Assembly: GCA_045544735.1 (NCBI GenBank) | Contig: JAZPZM010000106.1 | Span: 1 to 12,116, forward strand | Source of the DNA: CAG-390 sp045544735 | GTDB taxonomy: Bacteria; Bacillota; Clostridia; Oscillospirales; CAG-272 | Direction of reading: 5' to 3' | Length of the DNA stretch: 12,116 nt | Shown here: positions 5,384 through 12,092 of the stretch, piece after piece | Numbering within the stretch: position 1 is the stretch's first letter | How the letters are laid out: the number at the start of each line of letters is the position of its first letter | Notes under the pieces: generated by a model | Databases searched by the model: none | Seen by the model: the letters and a program-made list of their open reading frames with translations, nothing else | Told to the model about the DNA's origin: nothing | Translations under genes and position numbers: made by a program

Positions 5384-7918
5384 ATGAAACTTTCACTTTC
5401 GACAAACGGCTGGGAACAATACGGCTGGGACGGGCTTTTTGAAGCCTTCCGCGACGCAGGGCTTGAGGGCATCGAGCTTCACGGCATAGCCTCGCCCGAA
5501 CTTTCGGGCGCGGGCAAGCCGTTTTCCTCCGAGAATATAAAGACCACGGCGCGCCGCTTTTCCGACGTTGGCATTGCGGTAAGCTGTGTTGACTCGCTTT
5601 CCGATATTTCACTTACCGACCCCGATGCGATAGATTCCGCGATATACGAGATCGAGGAATGTATATTCGCCGCGCACGCTCTGCGTTGCAGATTCGTAAG
5701 GCTTCACGCCTTTGGCGAGGATAAGGGCGAGGCTACCGACGCCGCCGTGCGCCGTATGATAATGCGCCTGATCGGCACGGCTGTGAAGATGGGCGTAACT
5801 CTCCTTGTTGAAACTGCGGGTATTTACGCAGATACCGAAAGGCTTTGCGAGCTGCTTAATTCCTTCGCGTCCGACAACGTCGGTGCGCTGTGGGATATGC
5901 ACCATCCTTACAGATATTGCGGCGAAGATCCCGAGCTTACCATTCAGCGTCTCGGCGCGTACGTCAAGCACGTCCACATCCGCGATTCTATAAAGAACGC
6001 GGCGGGCGAGGCGGAGTTCTGCCTTATGGGCGACGGCGATCTTCCCGTTGCCGAGATGCTCGACGCGCTTGATTCCGTCGGCTACGGCGGCTATATCAGC
6101 TACGAATGCGACAAGGGCGTTATCGAGGACTTTGGCGCGGCGGACATCGTTCTGCCCCATTTCGTCAGCTATATGCAGAAATTCGGCAAAAATTCCGCGG
6201 CTAAAAAGTCGCGCCTGCCCGAAAACCGTTCGAGAACGGGCCGCTTCGTATGGCCGAAGAACGAGCTTATCGACCTGACCTTCCCGCAGGTGCTTGACCG
6301 TATGGTCGAGGAATTCCCCGACCAGCTTGCGTTCAAGTACACCACGCTTGATTATACGCGCACCTACTCGCAGTTCCGCGACGACGTGGATAATTTTGCG
6401 CGCGCCCTCATCGCTATGGGCGTTGGCGTTGGCGACCACGTTGCTATCTGGGCGACCAACGTCCCCGCGTGGTTCATCACCTTCTGGGCGGCGACGAAGA
6501 TAGGCGCGGTGCTCGTTACCGTAAATACCGCTTATAAGATACACGAGGCGGAATATCTTTTCCGTCAATCCGATACGCATACGCTCGTTATGGTCGAGAG
6601 CTGCCGCGATTCCGATTATCGCGCCATCATCAACGAGATATGCCCCGAAATCGCTTCCACTCCGTCGGGTCAGCCGCTTCATTGCAAGAGACTTCCGTTC
6701 CTTCGCAACGTCGTTACCGTCGGCTTTTCGATGGCGGGCGGCGTAACGCTTGAGGAGGCTATGCGAATGGGCGAGAGCGTTCCCGCCGAGGAGGTATCAA
6801 GGCGTGCCGCCGCCGTCCGCCCCGACGACGTTGCAAATATGCAGTACACGTCGGGAACTACGGGCTTCCCCAAGGGCGTTATGCTCACGCACCGCAATAT
6901 AGTCAATAACGGCAAATGTATAGGCGACAGAATGGACCTTTCCACCGCCGACCGTATGATGATACAAGTGCCGATGTTCCATTGCTTCGGAATGGTGCTG
7001 TCAATGACTTCGTCAATGACGCACGGCGCAACGCTCCTGCCGATGCCGTATTTCAGCCCCAAATCCTCGCTTGCCTGCGTTCAGGCAGAGCGCATAACCG
7101 TGTTTAACGGCGTTCCCACGATGTTTATAGCAATGCAGTCGCACGCGGACTTTGCAAAGACCGATTTCTCGTCCGTCCGTACGGGCATTATGGCTGGCTC
7201 TAACTGCCCTGCCGACCTTATGCTCAGCGCGACCAAGACGATGAATATGAAGGAGATCATAAGCGTTTACGGTCAGACCGAGGCGTCGCCCGGCTGTACT
7301 ATGAGCTGTGTTGACGATCCGCTTGAGGCGCGTGTGGGTACTGTTGGTCACGCCTTCCCGAACGTCGAGTGTAAGATAATCGACCCCGAAACGGGAGAGG
7401 ATCTGCCCGACGGCGAGAACGGCGAGTTCGTTGCGCGCGGATATAACATAATGAAGGGCTATTACAAGATGCCCCGCGCAACGCGCGAAGCAATTGATAG
7501 CGACGGTTGGCTTCACACGGGCGACATCGCTTGCCGCGATGCCGACGGAAACTACCGCATCACGGGCAGACTTAAGGATATGATAATCCGCGGCGGCGAG
7601 AACATCTACCCCCGCGAGCTTGAGGAATTCCTCTTTACTCACCCCAAGGTCAGCGACGTTCAGGTCGTCGGCGTTCCCGACAAGAGATACGGCGAGGAAT
7701 GTATGGCTTGGGTCATCCCCAAGGAGGGCGAGGAGCTTACTGCCGAGGAGCTTCGCGAGTATTCTCTGGAGAGAATGGCTCGTCACAAAGTGCCGAGATA
7801 CATTCATATCTGCTCGTCCTTCCCGATGAACGACGCGGGCAAGATACTCAAATACAAGATGCGCGAGTGGGGCGCGGAAATGATAGCAGACCCCGAAAAT
7901 CCCCTCTCCAAGCAGTAA
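5384..7918 (+). CDS. Fusion protein: xylose-isomerase-like TIM barrel + acyl-CoA synthetase
   Basis: This 844-residue protein joins two complete domains. Residues 1-268 are a sugar-phosphate isomerase/AP-endonuclease-2 type TIM barrel with plausible metal ligands Glu143 (LVETAG), Asp171 (WDMHH), His198 (HVHIRD) and Glu241 (SYECD). Residues 269-290 are a basic, Ser/Arg-rich linker. Residues 291-844 are an adenylate-forming acyl-CoA ligase: YTSGTTGFPKG (488-498), YGQTE (629-633), GWLHTGD (708-714), GRLKD..RGGENIYP (728-743) and the catalytic Lys820 in DAGKILK. The ligase would make acyl-CoA from a carboxylic acid, ATP and CoA; its closest relatives by eye are medium- and short-chain ligases. 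The substrate cannot be read from sequence. There is no stop or frameshift at the junction, and both halves keep their active residues, so the fusion looks real. AAGAGGA (5371-5377) precedes the ATG. Being in the T-box operon, it should be induced when the cognate charged tRNA is scarce. Confidence 0.9.
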   Translation: MKLSLSTNGWEQYGWDGLFEAFRDAGLEGIELHGIASPELSGAGKPFSSENIKTTARRFSDVGIAVSCVDSLSDISLTDPDAIDSAIYEIEECIFAAHALRCRFVRLHAFGEDKGEATDAAVRRMIMRLIGTAVKMGVTLLVETAGIYADTERLCELLNSFASDNVGALWDMHHPYRYCGEDPELTIQRLGAYVKHVHIRDSIKNAAGEAEFCLMGDGDLPVAEMLDALDSVGYGGYISYECDKGVIEDFGAADIVLPHFVSYMQKFGKNSAAKKSRLPENRSRTGRFVWPKNELIDLTFPQVLDRMVEEFPDQLAFKYTTLDYTRTYSQFRDDVDNFARALIAMGVGVGDHVAIWATNVPAWFITFWAATKIGAVLVTVNTAYKIHEAEYLFRQSDTHTLVMVESCRDSDYRAIINEICPEIASTPSGQPLHCKRLPFLRNVVTVGFSMAGGVTLEEAMRMGESVPAEEVSRRAAAVRPDDVANMQYTSGTTGFPKGVMLTHRNIVNNGKCIGDRMDLSTADRMMIQVPMFHCFGMVLSMTSSMTHGATLLPMPYFSPKSSLACVQAERITVFNGVPTMFIAMQSHADFAKTDFSSVRTGIMAGSNCPADLMLSATKTMNMKEIISVYGQTEASPGCTMSCVDDPLEARVGTVGHAFPNVECKIIDPETGEDLPDGENGEFVARGYNIMKGYYKMPRATREAIDSDGWLHTGDIACRDADGNYRITGRLKDMIIRGGENIYPRELEEFLFTHPKVSDVQVVGVPDKRYGEECMAWVIPKEGEELTAEELREYSLERMARHKVPRYIHICSSFPMNDAGKILKYKMREWGAEMIADPENPLSKQ

Positions 7919-7961
7919 TATTTGTAAATTTAAAAAATATAGTGCATTTTGCGCTGTAATG

Positions 7962-7970
7962 TGATATAAT
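7962..7970 (+). promoter_or_regulatory. Extended -10 promoter for ilvE
   Basis: TGATATAAT (7962-7970) is a consensus extended -10 element (TGnTATAAT) with no good -35 at the expected distance. A start near 7977 leaves a short leader with AAGGAG (7987-7992) eight bases before the ilvE ATG. ilvE can thus be transcribed separately, although no strong terminator separates it from the upstream operon. Confidence 0.75.
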
Positions 7971-8000
7971 TGACTTAACCTAAAACAAGGAGAAAAAACT

Positions 8001-9065
8001 ATGGAAATCAAGATCACAAGAACCACTACCCCCAAGGCAAAGCCTGCAAAGGGTCAGGCACTTGGCTTTGGCAAGATATTTACCGACCACATGTTCATGA
8101 TGAACTACACCGAGGGCAAGGGCTGGCACGATGCCAGAGTCGAGCCCTTCCACAGCATCGAGCTGTCCCCCGCCTGCGTGGTATTCCACTACGGTCAGGA
8201 GATGTTCGAGGGACTTAAGGCTTACCGCGGCGTTGACGGCAAGGTTCGCCTTTTCCGTCCTGAGATGAACGCTCGCCGCACTAACGCATCCAACAAGCGT
8301 CTTTGCATCCCCGAACTTCCCGAGGAGATGTTCGTCGAGGCTGTTCGCGCAGTAGTTGACGTTGACGCGGATTGGATACCCACCGACGACGGTACTTCGC
8401 TCTACATTCGTCCCTTCATCATCGGTACGGATGAATTCCTCGGCGTTGCGCCCTCCAAGACCTATCTTTTCTGCATCATCCTTTCTCCCTCGGGCGCGTA
8501 CTACGCAGACGGACTTAAGCCCGTTGGTATCTGGATCGAGGACGATTACGTAAGAGCCGTTCGCGGCGGTATGGGCTTTGCAAAGACGGGCGGTAACTAC
8601 GCTTGCTCCCTCGCGGCTCAGGTAAAGGCTCACGACGACGGATATTCTCAGGTGCTTTGGCTCGACGGCGTTGAGAGAAAGTACATCGAGGAAGTTGGCG
8701 CGATGAACATCTTCTTCAAGATAGGCGGCAAGGTAGTAACTCCTATGCTCAACGGCTCAATTCTGCCCGGTATCACCCGTGACAGCGTTCTTACGCTCTG
8801 CCGTGCGTGGGGACTTGAGGTTGAGGAGCGCAAGATCTCCGTTGACGAGCTTATCGAGGCTCAGAAGAACGGCACTCTTGAGGAAGTATTCGGAACGGGT
8901 ACTGCCGCAGTTATCTCCCCCGTTGGCAAGCTTCGCTACGTTGACGAAGTAATGACCATCGGCGACGGCTCTATCGGTCCTCTCAGCCAGAAGCTCTACG
9001 ACACCGTAACGGGTATCCAGTGGGGCAAGGTAGAGGACAATATGGGCTGGACTCAGACCGTATAA
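8001..9065 (+). CDS. ilvE: Branched-chain amino acid aminotransferase
   Basis: This 354-residue fold-type IV PLP enzyme interconverts leucine, isoleucine and valine with their 2-oxoacids using glutamate/2-oxoglutarate. Key features are FHYGQEMFEGLKAYR (63-76), the PLP lysine Lys195 in GFAKTGGNYACSL, EEVGAMNIFF (230-239) matching the canonical EVGTMN segment, and GTGTAAVISPVG near the C-terminus, which binds the cofactor phosphate. Length and layout match the bacterial class related to eukaryotic BCAT, longer than the roughly 300-residue E. coli IlvE type. It has its own extended -10 promoter and a strong AAGGAG site. The stop is one base from the ATG of the next gene. With a branched-chain 2-oxoacid oxidoreductase downstream and an acyl-CoA ligase upstream, it could work in either leucine/valine/isoleucine synthesis or breakdown. 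Confidence 0.95.
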   Translation: MEIKITRTTTPKAKPAKGQALGFGKIFTDHMFMMNYTEGKGWHDARVEPFHSIELSPACVVFHYGQEMFEGLKAYRGVDGKVRLFRPEMNARRTNASNKRLCIPELPEEMFVEAVRAVVDVDADWIPTDDGTSLYIRPFIIGTDEFLGVAPSKTYLFCIILSPSGAYYADGLKPVGIWIEDDYVRAVRGGMGFAKTGGNYACSLAAQVKAHDDGYSQVLWLDGVERKYIEEVGAMNIFFKIGGKVVTPMLNGSILPGITRDSVLTLCRAWGLEVEERKISVDELIEAQKNGTLEEVFGTGTAAVISPVGKLRYVDEVMTIGDGSIGPLSQKLYDTVTGIQWGKVEDNMGWTQTV

Positions 9066-9066
9066 T

Positions 9067-9783
9067 ATGAAGTCGATACTCAAAAGAGAAGCCAGAGTCA
9101 CGCTTTTCGCGGGACACTACGGAAGCGGAAAAAGCACGGCGGCAATAGCGTTTGCCGCCGCGCTCCGCGCCGCGTTCCCCGATGAGCCCTTGGCTCTTGC
9201 CGACCTTGATATAGTAAATCCGTATTTCCGCACCACCGACTCGGCAGAGCTTCTTCGCTCGCTTGGGGTGGAGATGGTAGCGTCGGATTTTGCAGGCACT
9301 AACGTGGACGTTCCCGCGCTTCCCGGTGCGGCGTACTCGATAACCGAAAGGCGCGACGTTCGCGCCGTTATCGACGTTGGCGGCGACGATCGCGGCGCAC
9401 TCGCGCTCGGTCGATACGTTCCCGCTCTTAAAGAGGAGGAAAGCTACGATATGCTTGCGGTCATAAATCCCTACCGCCCGCTTACGCGCACCGTCGCGGA
9501 CACCGTGGAGGTGCTTCGCGAGATAGAGGCGGCGTGCGGCTTGGCGTTCACGGCGATACTCAATAACCCCGCGCTCGGTGCAAACAGCACCGCCGACAGC
9601 GTGGTATCCGCAACGCCCTACGCGCTCGGAGTCGCCGAGGCTATGGGCATTCCCGTGGCGTTCACGATGGCAAGGGAGGACCTTTGCGACGAGCTTGAAA
9701 AAAGAAGCTCCGAGCTTCCCGCCGAGGGACTTTTGCTACCGTTCAGCCACAAAATCGCCCACGGCGGCATAGTAAACGGGTAA
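9067..9783 (+). CDS. P-loop ATPase of the CobQ/MinD/ParA type, role unknown
   Basis: This 238-residue protein is a compact P-loop NTPase. GHYGSGKST (16-24) is the Walker A motif. LALADLDIVNPYFRT (42-56) resembles the switch/deviant Walker segment of MinD/ParA proteins, and AVIDVGGDDRGA (100-111) is the Walker B-like strand with Asp103. AILNNP (163-168) probably contacts the base. No DNA-binding or membrane-targeting region is visible. The start follows the ilvE stop by one base (TAATATG) and has no ribosome binding site of its own, so its translation is probably coupled to ilvE. A terminator follows directly. From memory, proteins of this look occur beside 2-oxoacid:ferredoxin oxidoreductase genes in anaerobes, and here one sits just upstream of such a set. 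A maturation or cofactor-handling role is a guess. Confidence 0.85.
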   Translation: MKSILKREARVTLFAGHYGSGKSTAAIAFAAALRAAFPDEPLALADLDIVNPYFRTTDSAELLRSLGVEMVASDFAGTNVDVPALPGAAYSITERRDVRAVIDVGGDDRGALALGRYVPALKEEESYDMLAVINPYRPLTRTVADTVEVLREIEAACGLAFTAILNNPALGANSTADSVVSATPYALGVAEAMGIPVAFTMAREDLCDELEKRSSELPAEGLLLPFSHKIAHGGIVNG

Positions 9784-9790
9784 AATTATA

Positions 9791-9819
9791 AAAAAACGGC
9801 TTTTGAAAGCCGTTTTTTT
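9791..9819 (+). terminator. Intrinsic terminator after the ATPase gene
   Basis: CGGCTT (9797-9802), loop TTGA, AAGCCG (9807-9812), flanked by an A-run and followed by seven T residues (9813-9819). It starts eight bases after the stop and, because the A-run mirrors the T-run, could work in both directions. It ends the ilvE unit. Confidence 0.93.
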
Positions 9820-9830
9820 GCAAAAAACTG

Positions 9831-9859
9831 TTGAACTGACGGGAATTATAATATATAAT
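9831..9859 (+). promoter_or_regulatory. Promoter of the ferredoxin-VOR operon
   Basis: TTGAAC (9831-9836), 17-base spacer, TATAAT (9854-9859). Two further TATAAT copies at 9847-9852 and 9862-9867 sit at 10 and 25 bases from the -35 and are less suitable. GAAAGGGA (9887-9894) is the ribosome binding site for the next gene. Confidence 0.85.
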
Positions 9860-9901
9860 AATATAATAAGTTAAATTTTACATACCGAAAGGGAATTTAA
9901 A

Positions 9902-10111
9902 ATGGTAAAAATCAGCTTCAGAACCGACAGATGTAAGGGCTGCGGACTTTGCGTTACCGCTTGCCCCAAAAAGCTGCTCGCTATGGATAGCGAGAAGATA
10001 AACGCGCAGGGTCATCACCCTGCCACCATCACCGACGCATCCGCTTGCATAGGCTGTGCTTCCTGCGCGCTTATCTGCCCCGACTGCGTCATTACGATCA
10101 TCAAGGAATAA
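9902..10111 (+). CDS. 2x[4Fe-4S] ferredoxin-type subunit of 2-oxoacid:ferredoxin oxidoreductase
   Basis: This 69-residue protein has two classic cluster motifs: C11-KG-C14-GL-C17-VTA-C21-P and C49-IG-C52-AS-C55-ALI-C59-P. It would hold two [4Fe-4S] clusters and pass electrons between the thiamine active site and external ferredoxin. It is the usual first (delta) gene of VOR/KOR operons and is followed 12 bases later by the alpha subunit. The gap includes AAGGAG (10111-10116). A free-standing ferredoxin with the same motifs is possible, but the neighbours make the subunit role much more likely. Confidence 0.93.
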   Translation: MVKISFRTDRCKGCGLCVTACPKKLLAMDSEKINAQGHHPATITDASACIGCASCALICPDCVITIIKE

Positions 10112-10123
10112 AGGAGAAAGAAA

Positions 10124-11185
10124 ATGGCAGAAAAGGTACTTATGAAGGGTAACGAGGCTATTGCCGAGGCTGCTATTGCCGCAGGCTGCCGCCATTATTT
10201 CGGTTACCCCATCACCCCCCAGACAGAGATTGCCGCATACATGGCAAAGCGTATGCCCAAGATAGGCGGCGTTTTCCTTCAGGCAGAGAGTGAGGTCTCG
10301 GCTGTTAATATGGTCATCGGCGCGGCTTCCGCAGGCGTGCGCGTTATGACCTCGTCCTCATCCCCCGGAATATCCCTTAAGAGCGAGGGTCTTTCCTACA
10401 TGGCAGGCTGTGACCTGCCCGCCCTCATCGTCAACGTTCAGCGCGGCGGCCCCGGTCTTGGCGGTATCCAGCCCTCCCAGTCCGACTATTTTCAGGCCAC
10501 CCGCGGCGGCGGACACGGCGACTACCATATGCTCGTTCTCGCTCCCAACTCCGTTCAGGAGATGGCACAGCTGACCATTCAGGGCTTCGCCCTTGCCGAG
10601 AAATACCGTATGCCTTGTATGCTTCTTGCCGACGGTACTATGGGACAGATGATGGAGCCCGTTGAGCTTCCCGACACTGCACCCGAAATGGCTGAAAAGC
10701 CCTGGGCGCTTACGGGCACGGGACTTTCCCGCAAGCACAATATCATAAACTCCCTCTCCCTTACTCCCGACGAGCTTGAGAGATGGAATATCGACAGATA
10801 TGCAAGATACGCAAAGGTAGAGGCTGACGAGGTAATGTACGAGGAGTATCTTACCGAGGACGCCGACGTTTGCGTAGTCGGCTACGGCATCGCCGCAAGA
10901 GTTGCGCGCAACGCCGTTAACGCCGCACGCGCCAAGGGCATCAAGGCGGGAATGTTCCGTCCCATCACCCTTTGGCCCTTCCCGAAGGCAGCGCTTAACA
11001 AGCTCGCTACCACCTGCCGTGCGTTCATTTCCGTTGAGCTTTCCATGGGACAGCTTATCGAGGACGTTGAGCTTGCGATCCGTTGCAGCCGCCCCGTAAC
11101 TCTTTGCAACCGCACGGGCGGTATGATACCTTCACCCGAACAGGTGCTTGCCTCCATCGAGGAAGCCGCCGCAAAACTTAACTAA
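10124..11185 (+). CDS. vorB: 2-oxoacid:ferredoxin oxidoreductase alpha subunit (VorB/KorA type)
   Basis: This 353-residue subunit holds the pyrimidine-binding and transketolase C-terminal-like domains. GYPITPQTE (27-35), FLQAESEVSAVNMVIGAA (51-68) with the conserved acidic residue that contacts thiamine diphosphate, SSSSPGISLKSEGL (77-90) and RGGPGLGG (107-114) are typical of 3-methyl-2-oxobutanoate dehydrogenase subunit VorB and of KorA. The enzyme interconverts a 2-oxoacid plus CoA with an acyl-CoA, CO2 and reduced ferredoxin, and can run towards carboxylation under reducing conditions. Branched-chain specificity is suggested by length, motif style and nearby ilvE, but 2-oxoglutarate cannot be excluded. 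It starts behind AAGGAG, and its TAA stop is inside the TAAGGAGG site of the next gene. Confidence 0.92.
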   Translation: MAEKVLMKGNEAIAEAAIAAGCRHYFGYPITPQTEIAAYMAKRMPKIGGVFLQAESEVSAVNMVIGAASAGVRVMTSSSSPGISLKSEGLSYMAGCDLPALIVNVQRGGPGLGGIQPSQSDYFQATRGGGHGDYHMLVLAPNSVQEMAQLTIQGFALAEKYRMPCMLLADGTMGQMMEPVELPDTAPEMAEKPWALTGTGLSRKHNIINSLSLTPDELERWNIDRYARYAKVEADEVMYEEYLTEDADVCVVGYGIAARVARNAVNAARAKGIKAGMFRPITLWPFPKAALNKLATTCRAFISVELSMGQLIEDVELAIRCSRPVTLCNRTGGMIPSPEQVLASIEEAAAKLN

Positions 11186-11199
11186 GGAGGACGCAGAAA

Positions 11200-11910
11200 A
11201 TGGCAGTTGTATTTGAAAGACCTCACGCACTTACCGACGTGCCGATGCACTATTGCCCCGGCTGCGGACACGGTATAATCCACCGCCTCGTTGCAGAGGC
11301 TATCGACAGCCTCGGTATCGAGGGCAAGACCATTGGCGTTGCCTCGGTAGGTTGCTCGGTGTTTTCCTATAACTACTTCAACACCGATATGGTTCAGGCG
11401 GCTCACGGCCGCGCTCCCGCCGTTGCTACGGGCGTAAAGCGCGCTAACCCCGAAAACATCGTTTTCACCTATCAGGGTGATGGCGACCTTGCCGCTATCG
11501 GTACTGCGGAGACGGTTCACGCCGCCGCAAGAGGTGAGAATATCACCATTATCTTCGTAAACAACGCAATTTACGGTATGACGGGCGGTCAGATGGCTCC
11601 GACCTCTCTGCCCGGTCAGATCACGCAGACCTCGCCCTACGGACGTGACGTTAACACCGTAGGATACCCCGTAAAGGTCAGCGAGATGCTCTCTCAGCTT
11701 GACGGCGCGGCTTACATCGAGCGCGTTGCTATCAACAATACCAAGAACATTCGCGCCGCCGCAAAGGCAATAAAGAAGGCGTTTACTTATCAGACCGAGG
11801 GCAAGGGATTTACTCTTATCGAGGTAGTTTCCACCTGCCCCACCAACTGGGGACTTACTCCCGACAAGGCACTCACATGGCTTGAAGAAAATATGCAAGT
11901 CGGATCGTAG
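11200..11910 (+). CDS. 2-oxoacid:ferredoxin oxidoreductase beta subunit (TPP-binding), 3' end chimeric with adapter
   Basis: This subunit binds thiamine diphosphate. YCPGCGH (18-24) is the family CxxC, SVGCSVFSYNYFNTD lies near 49-63, and GDGDLAAIG (93-101) through VNNAIYGMTGGQ (120-131) is the TPP motif with Asn121/122. It follows a near-perfect TAAGGAGG (11183-11190). Only bases up to 11896 are genomic. The last residues (QVGS) and the stop at 11908-11910 are encoded by adapter sequence, so the true C-terminus is missing here. A second copy of the region (11982-12092) shows that the real protein continues ENMLPYYPLGVYK, consistent with normal family members. The gamma subunit expected next is off the contig. 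Function is as for the alpha subunit. Confidence 0.93.
   Translation: MAVVFERPHALTDVPMHYCPGCGHGIIHRLVAEAIDSLGIEGKTIGVASVGCSVFSYNYFNTDMVQAAHGRAPAVATGVKRANPENIVFTYQGDGDLAAIGTAETVHAAARGENITIIFVNNAIYGMTGGQMAPTSLPGQITQTSPYGRDVNTVGYPVKVSEMLSQLDGAAYIERVAINNTKNIRAAAKAIKKAFTYQTEGKGFTLIEVVSTCPTNWGLTPDKALTWLEENMQVGS
11828..11896 (+). repeat. 69-bp exact direct repeat, copy 1 (assembly artefact)
   Basis: Identical to 11995-12063 and lying inside the beta-subunit gene. The second copy follows an adapter block. It is best explained by the assembler passing twice through the same locus, not by a genomic duplication. Confidence 0.9.
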
Positions 11911-11980
11911 CCATGTCGTTCTGTGAGCCAAGGAGTTGAGTAGATTTCTTGTCTTCCTAAGACCGCTTGGCCTCCGACTT
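11897..11980. other. Complete internal sequencing adapter block with 10-base index
   Basis: From memory, 11897-11938 matches the 42-base MGI/BGI read-2 adapter. 11949-11980 is the reverse complement of the 32-base read-1 adapter. The ten bases between them (11939-11948, agtagatttc) are in the place of the sample index. This is the adapter arrangement of a circularised DNBSEQ library molecule, so genomic sequence on its two sides is joined artificially. Confidence 0.95.
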
Positions 11981-11981
11981 G

Positions 11982-12092
11982 CTTGTTGAAGTTCTTTCCA
12001 CCTGCCCCACCAACTGGGGACTTACTCCCGACAAGGCACTCACATGGCTTGAAGAAAATATGCTTCCTTACTATCCTCTCGGAGTATATAAG
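11982..12092 (+). pseudogene. Second copy of the beta-subunit 3' region (37 codons, chimeric fragment)
   Basis: The frame reads LVEVLSTCPTNWGLTPDKAL and continues ENMLPYYPLGVYK, overlapping codons 206-232 of the beta-subunit gene and extending it by ten residues. The first five codons differ from copy 1 by several mostly silent changes (LVEVL versus LIEVV), suggesting a second strain in the sample. The segment supplies the true continuation of the gene beyond ENM. It is not a separate gene. Confidence 0.85.
11995..12063 (+). repeat. 69-bp exact direct repeat, copy 2 (assembly artefact)
   Basis: Identical to 11828-11896. Bases before and after the repeat differ between the copies, as expected when an assembly graph is entered and left by different paths at a shared segment. 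Confidence 0.9.

Noticed and set aside
5609..6682. Long antisense open frame (357 codons) opposite the fusion gene
   Set aside because: It is the mirror of a GC-rich, third-position-biased gene, has no recognisable motifs and no ribosome binding site, and overlaps a well-supported coding region.
7941..7955. Short hairpin AGTGCA-TTT-TGCGCT as a terminator between the fusion gene and ilvE
   Set aside because: The stem is only six pairs with one wobble and no T-run follows. It overlaps the region just upstream of the extended -10, so termination there is not supported.
7013..8035. Antisense open frame of 340 codons across the ligase end and the ilvE promoter
   Set aside because: It runs through the promoter and start of ilvE, and the ligase strand explains the open frame. 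No domain motif is seen.
11182..11931. Antisense open frame over the beta subunit
   Set aside because: Its first codons are adapter sequence, so the start is artificial, and the rest is a shadow of the beta-subunit gene.
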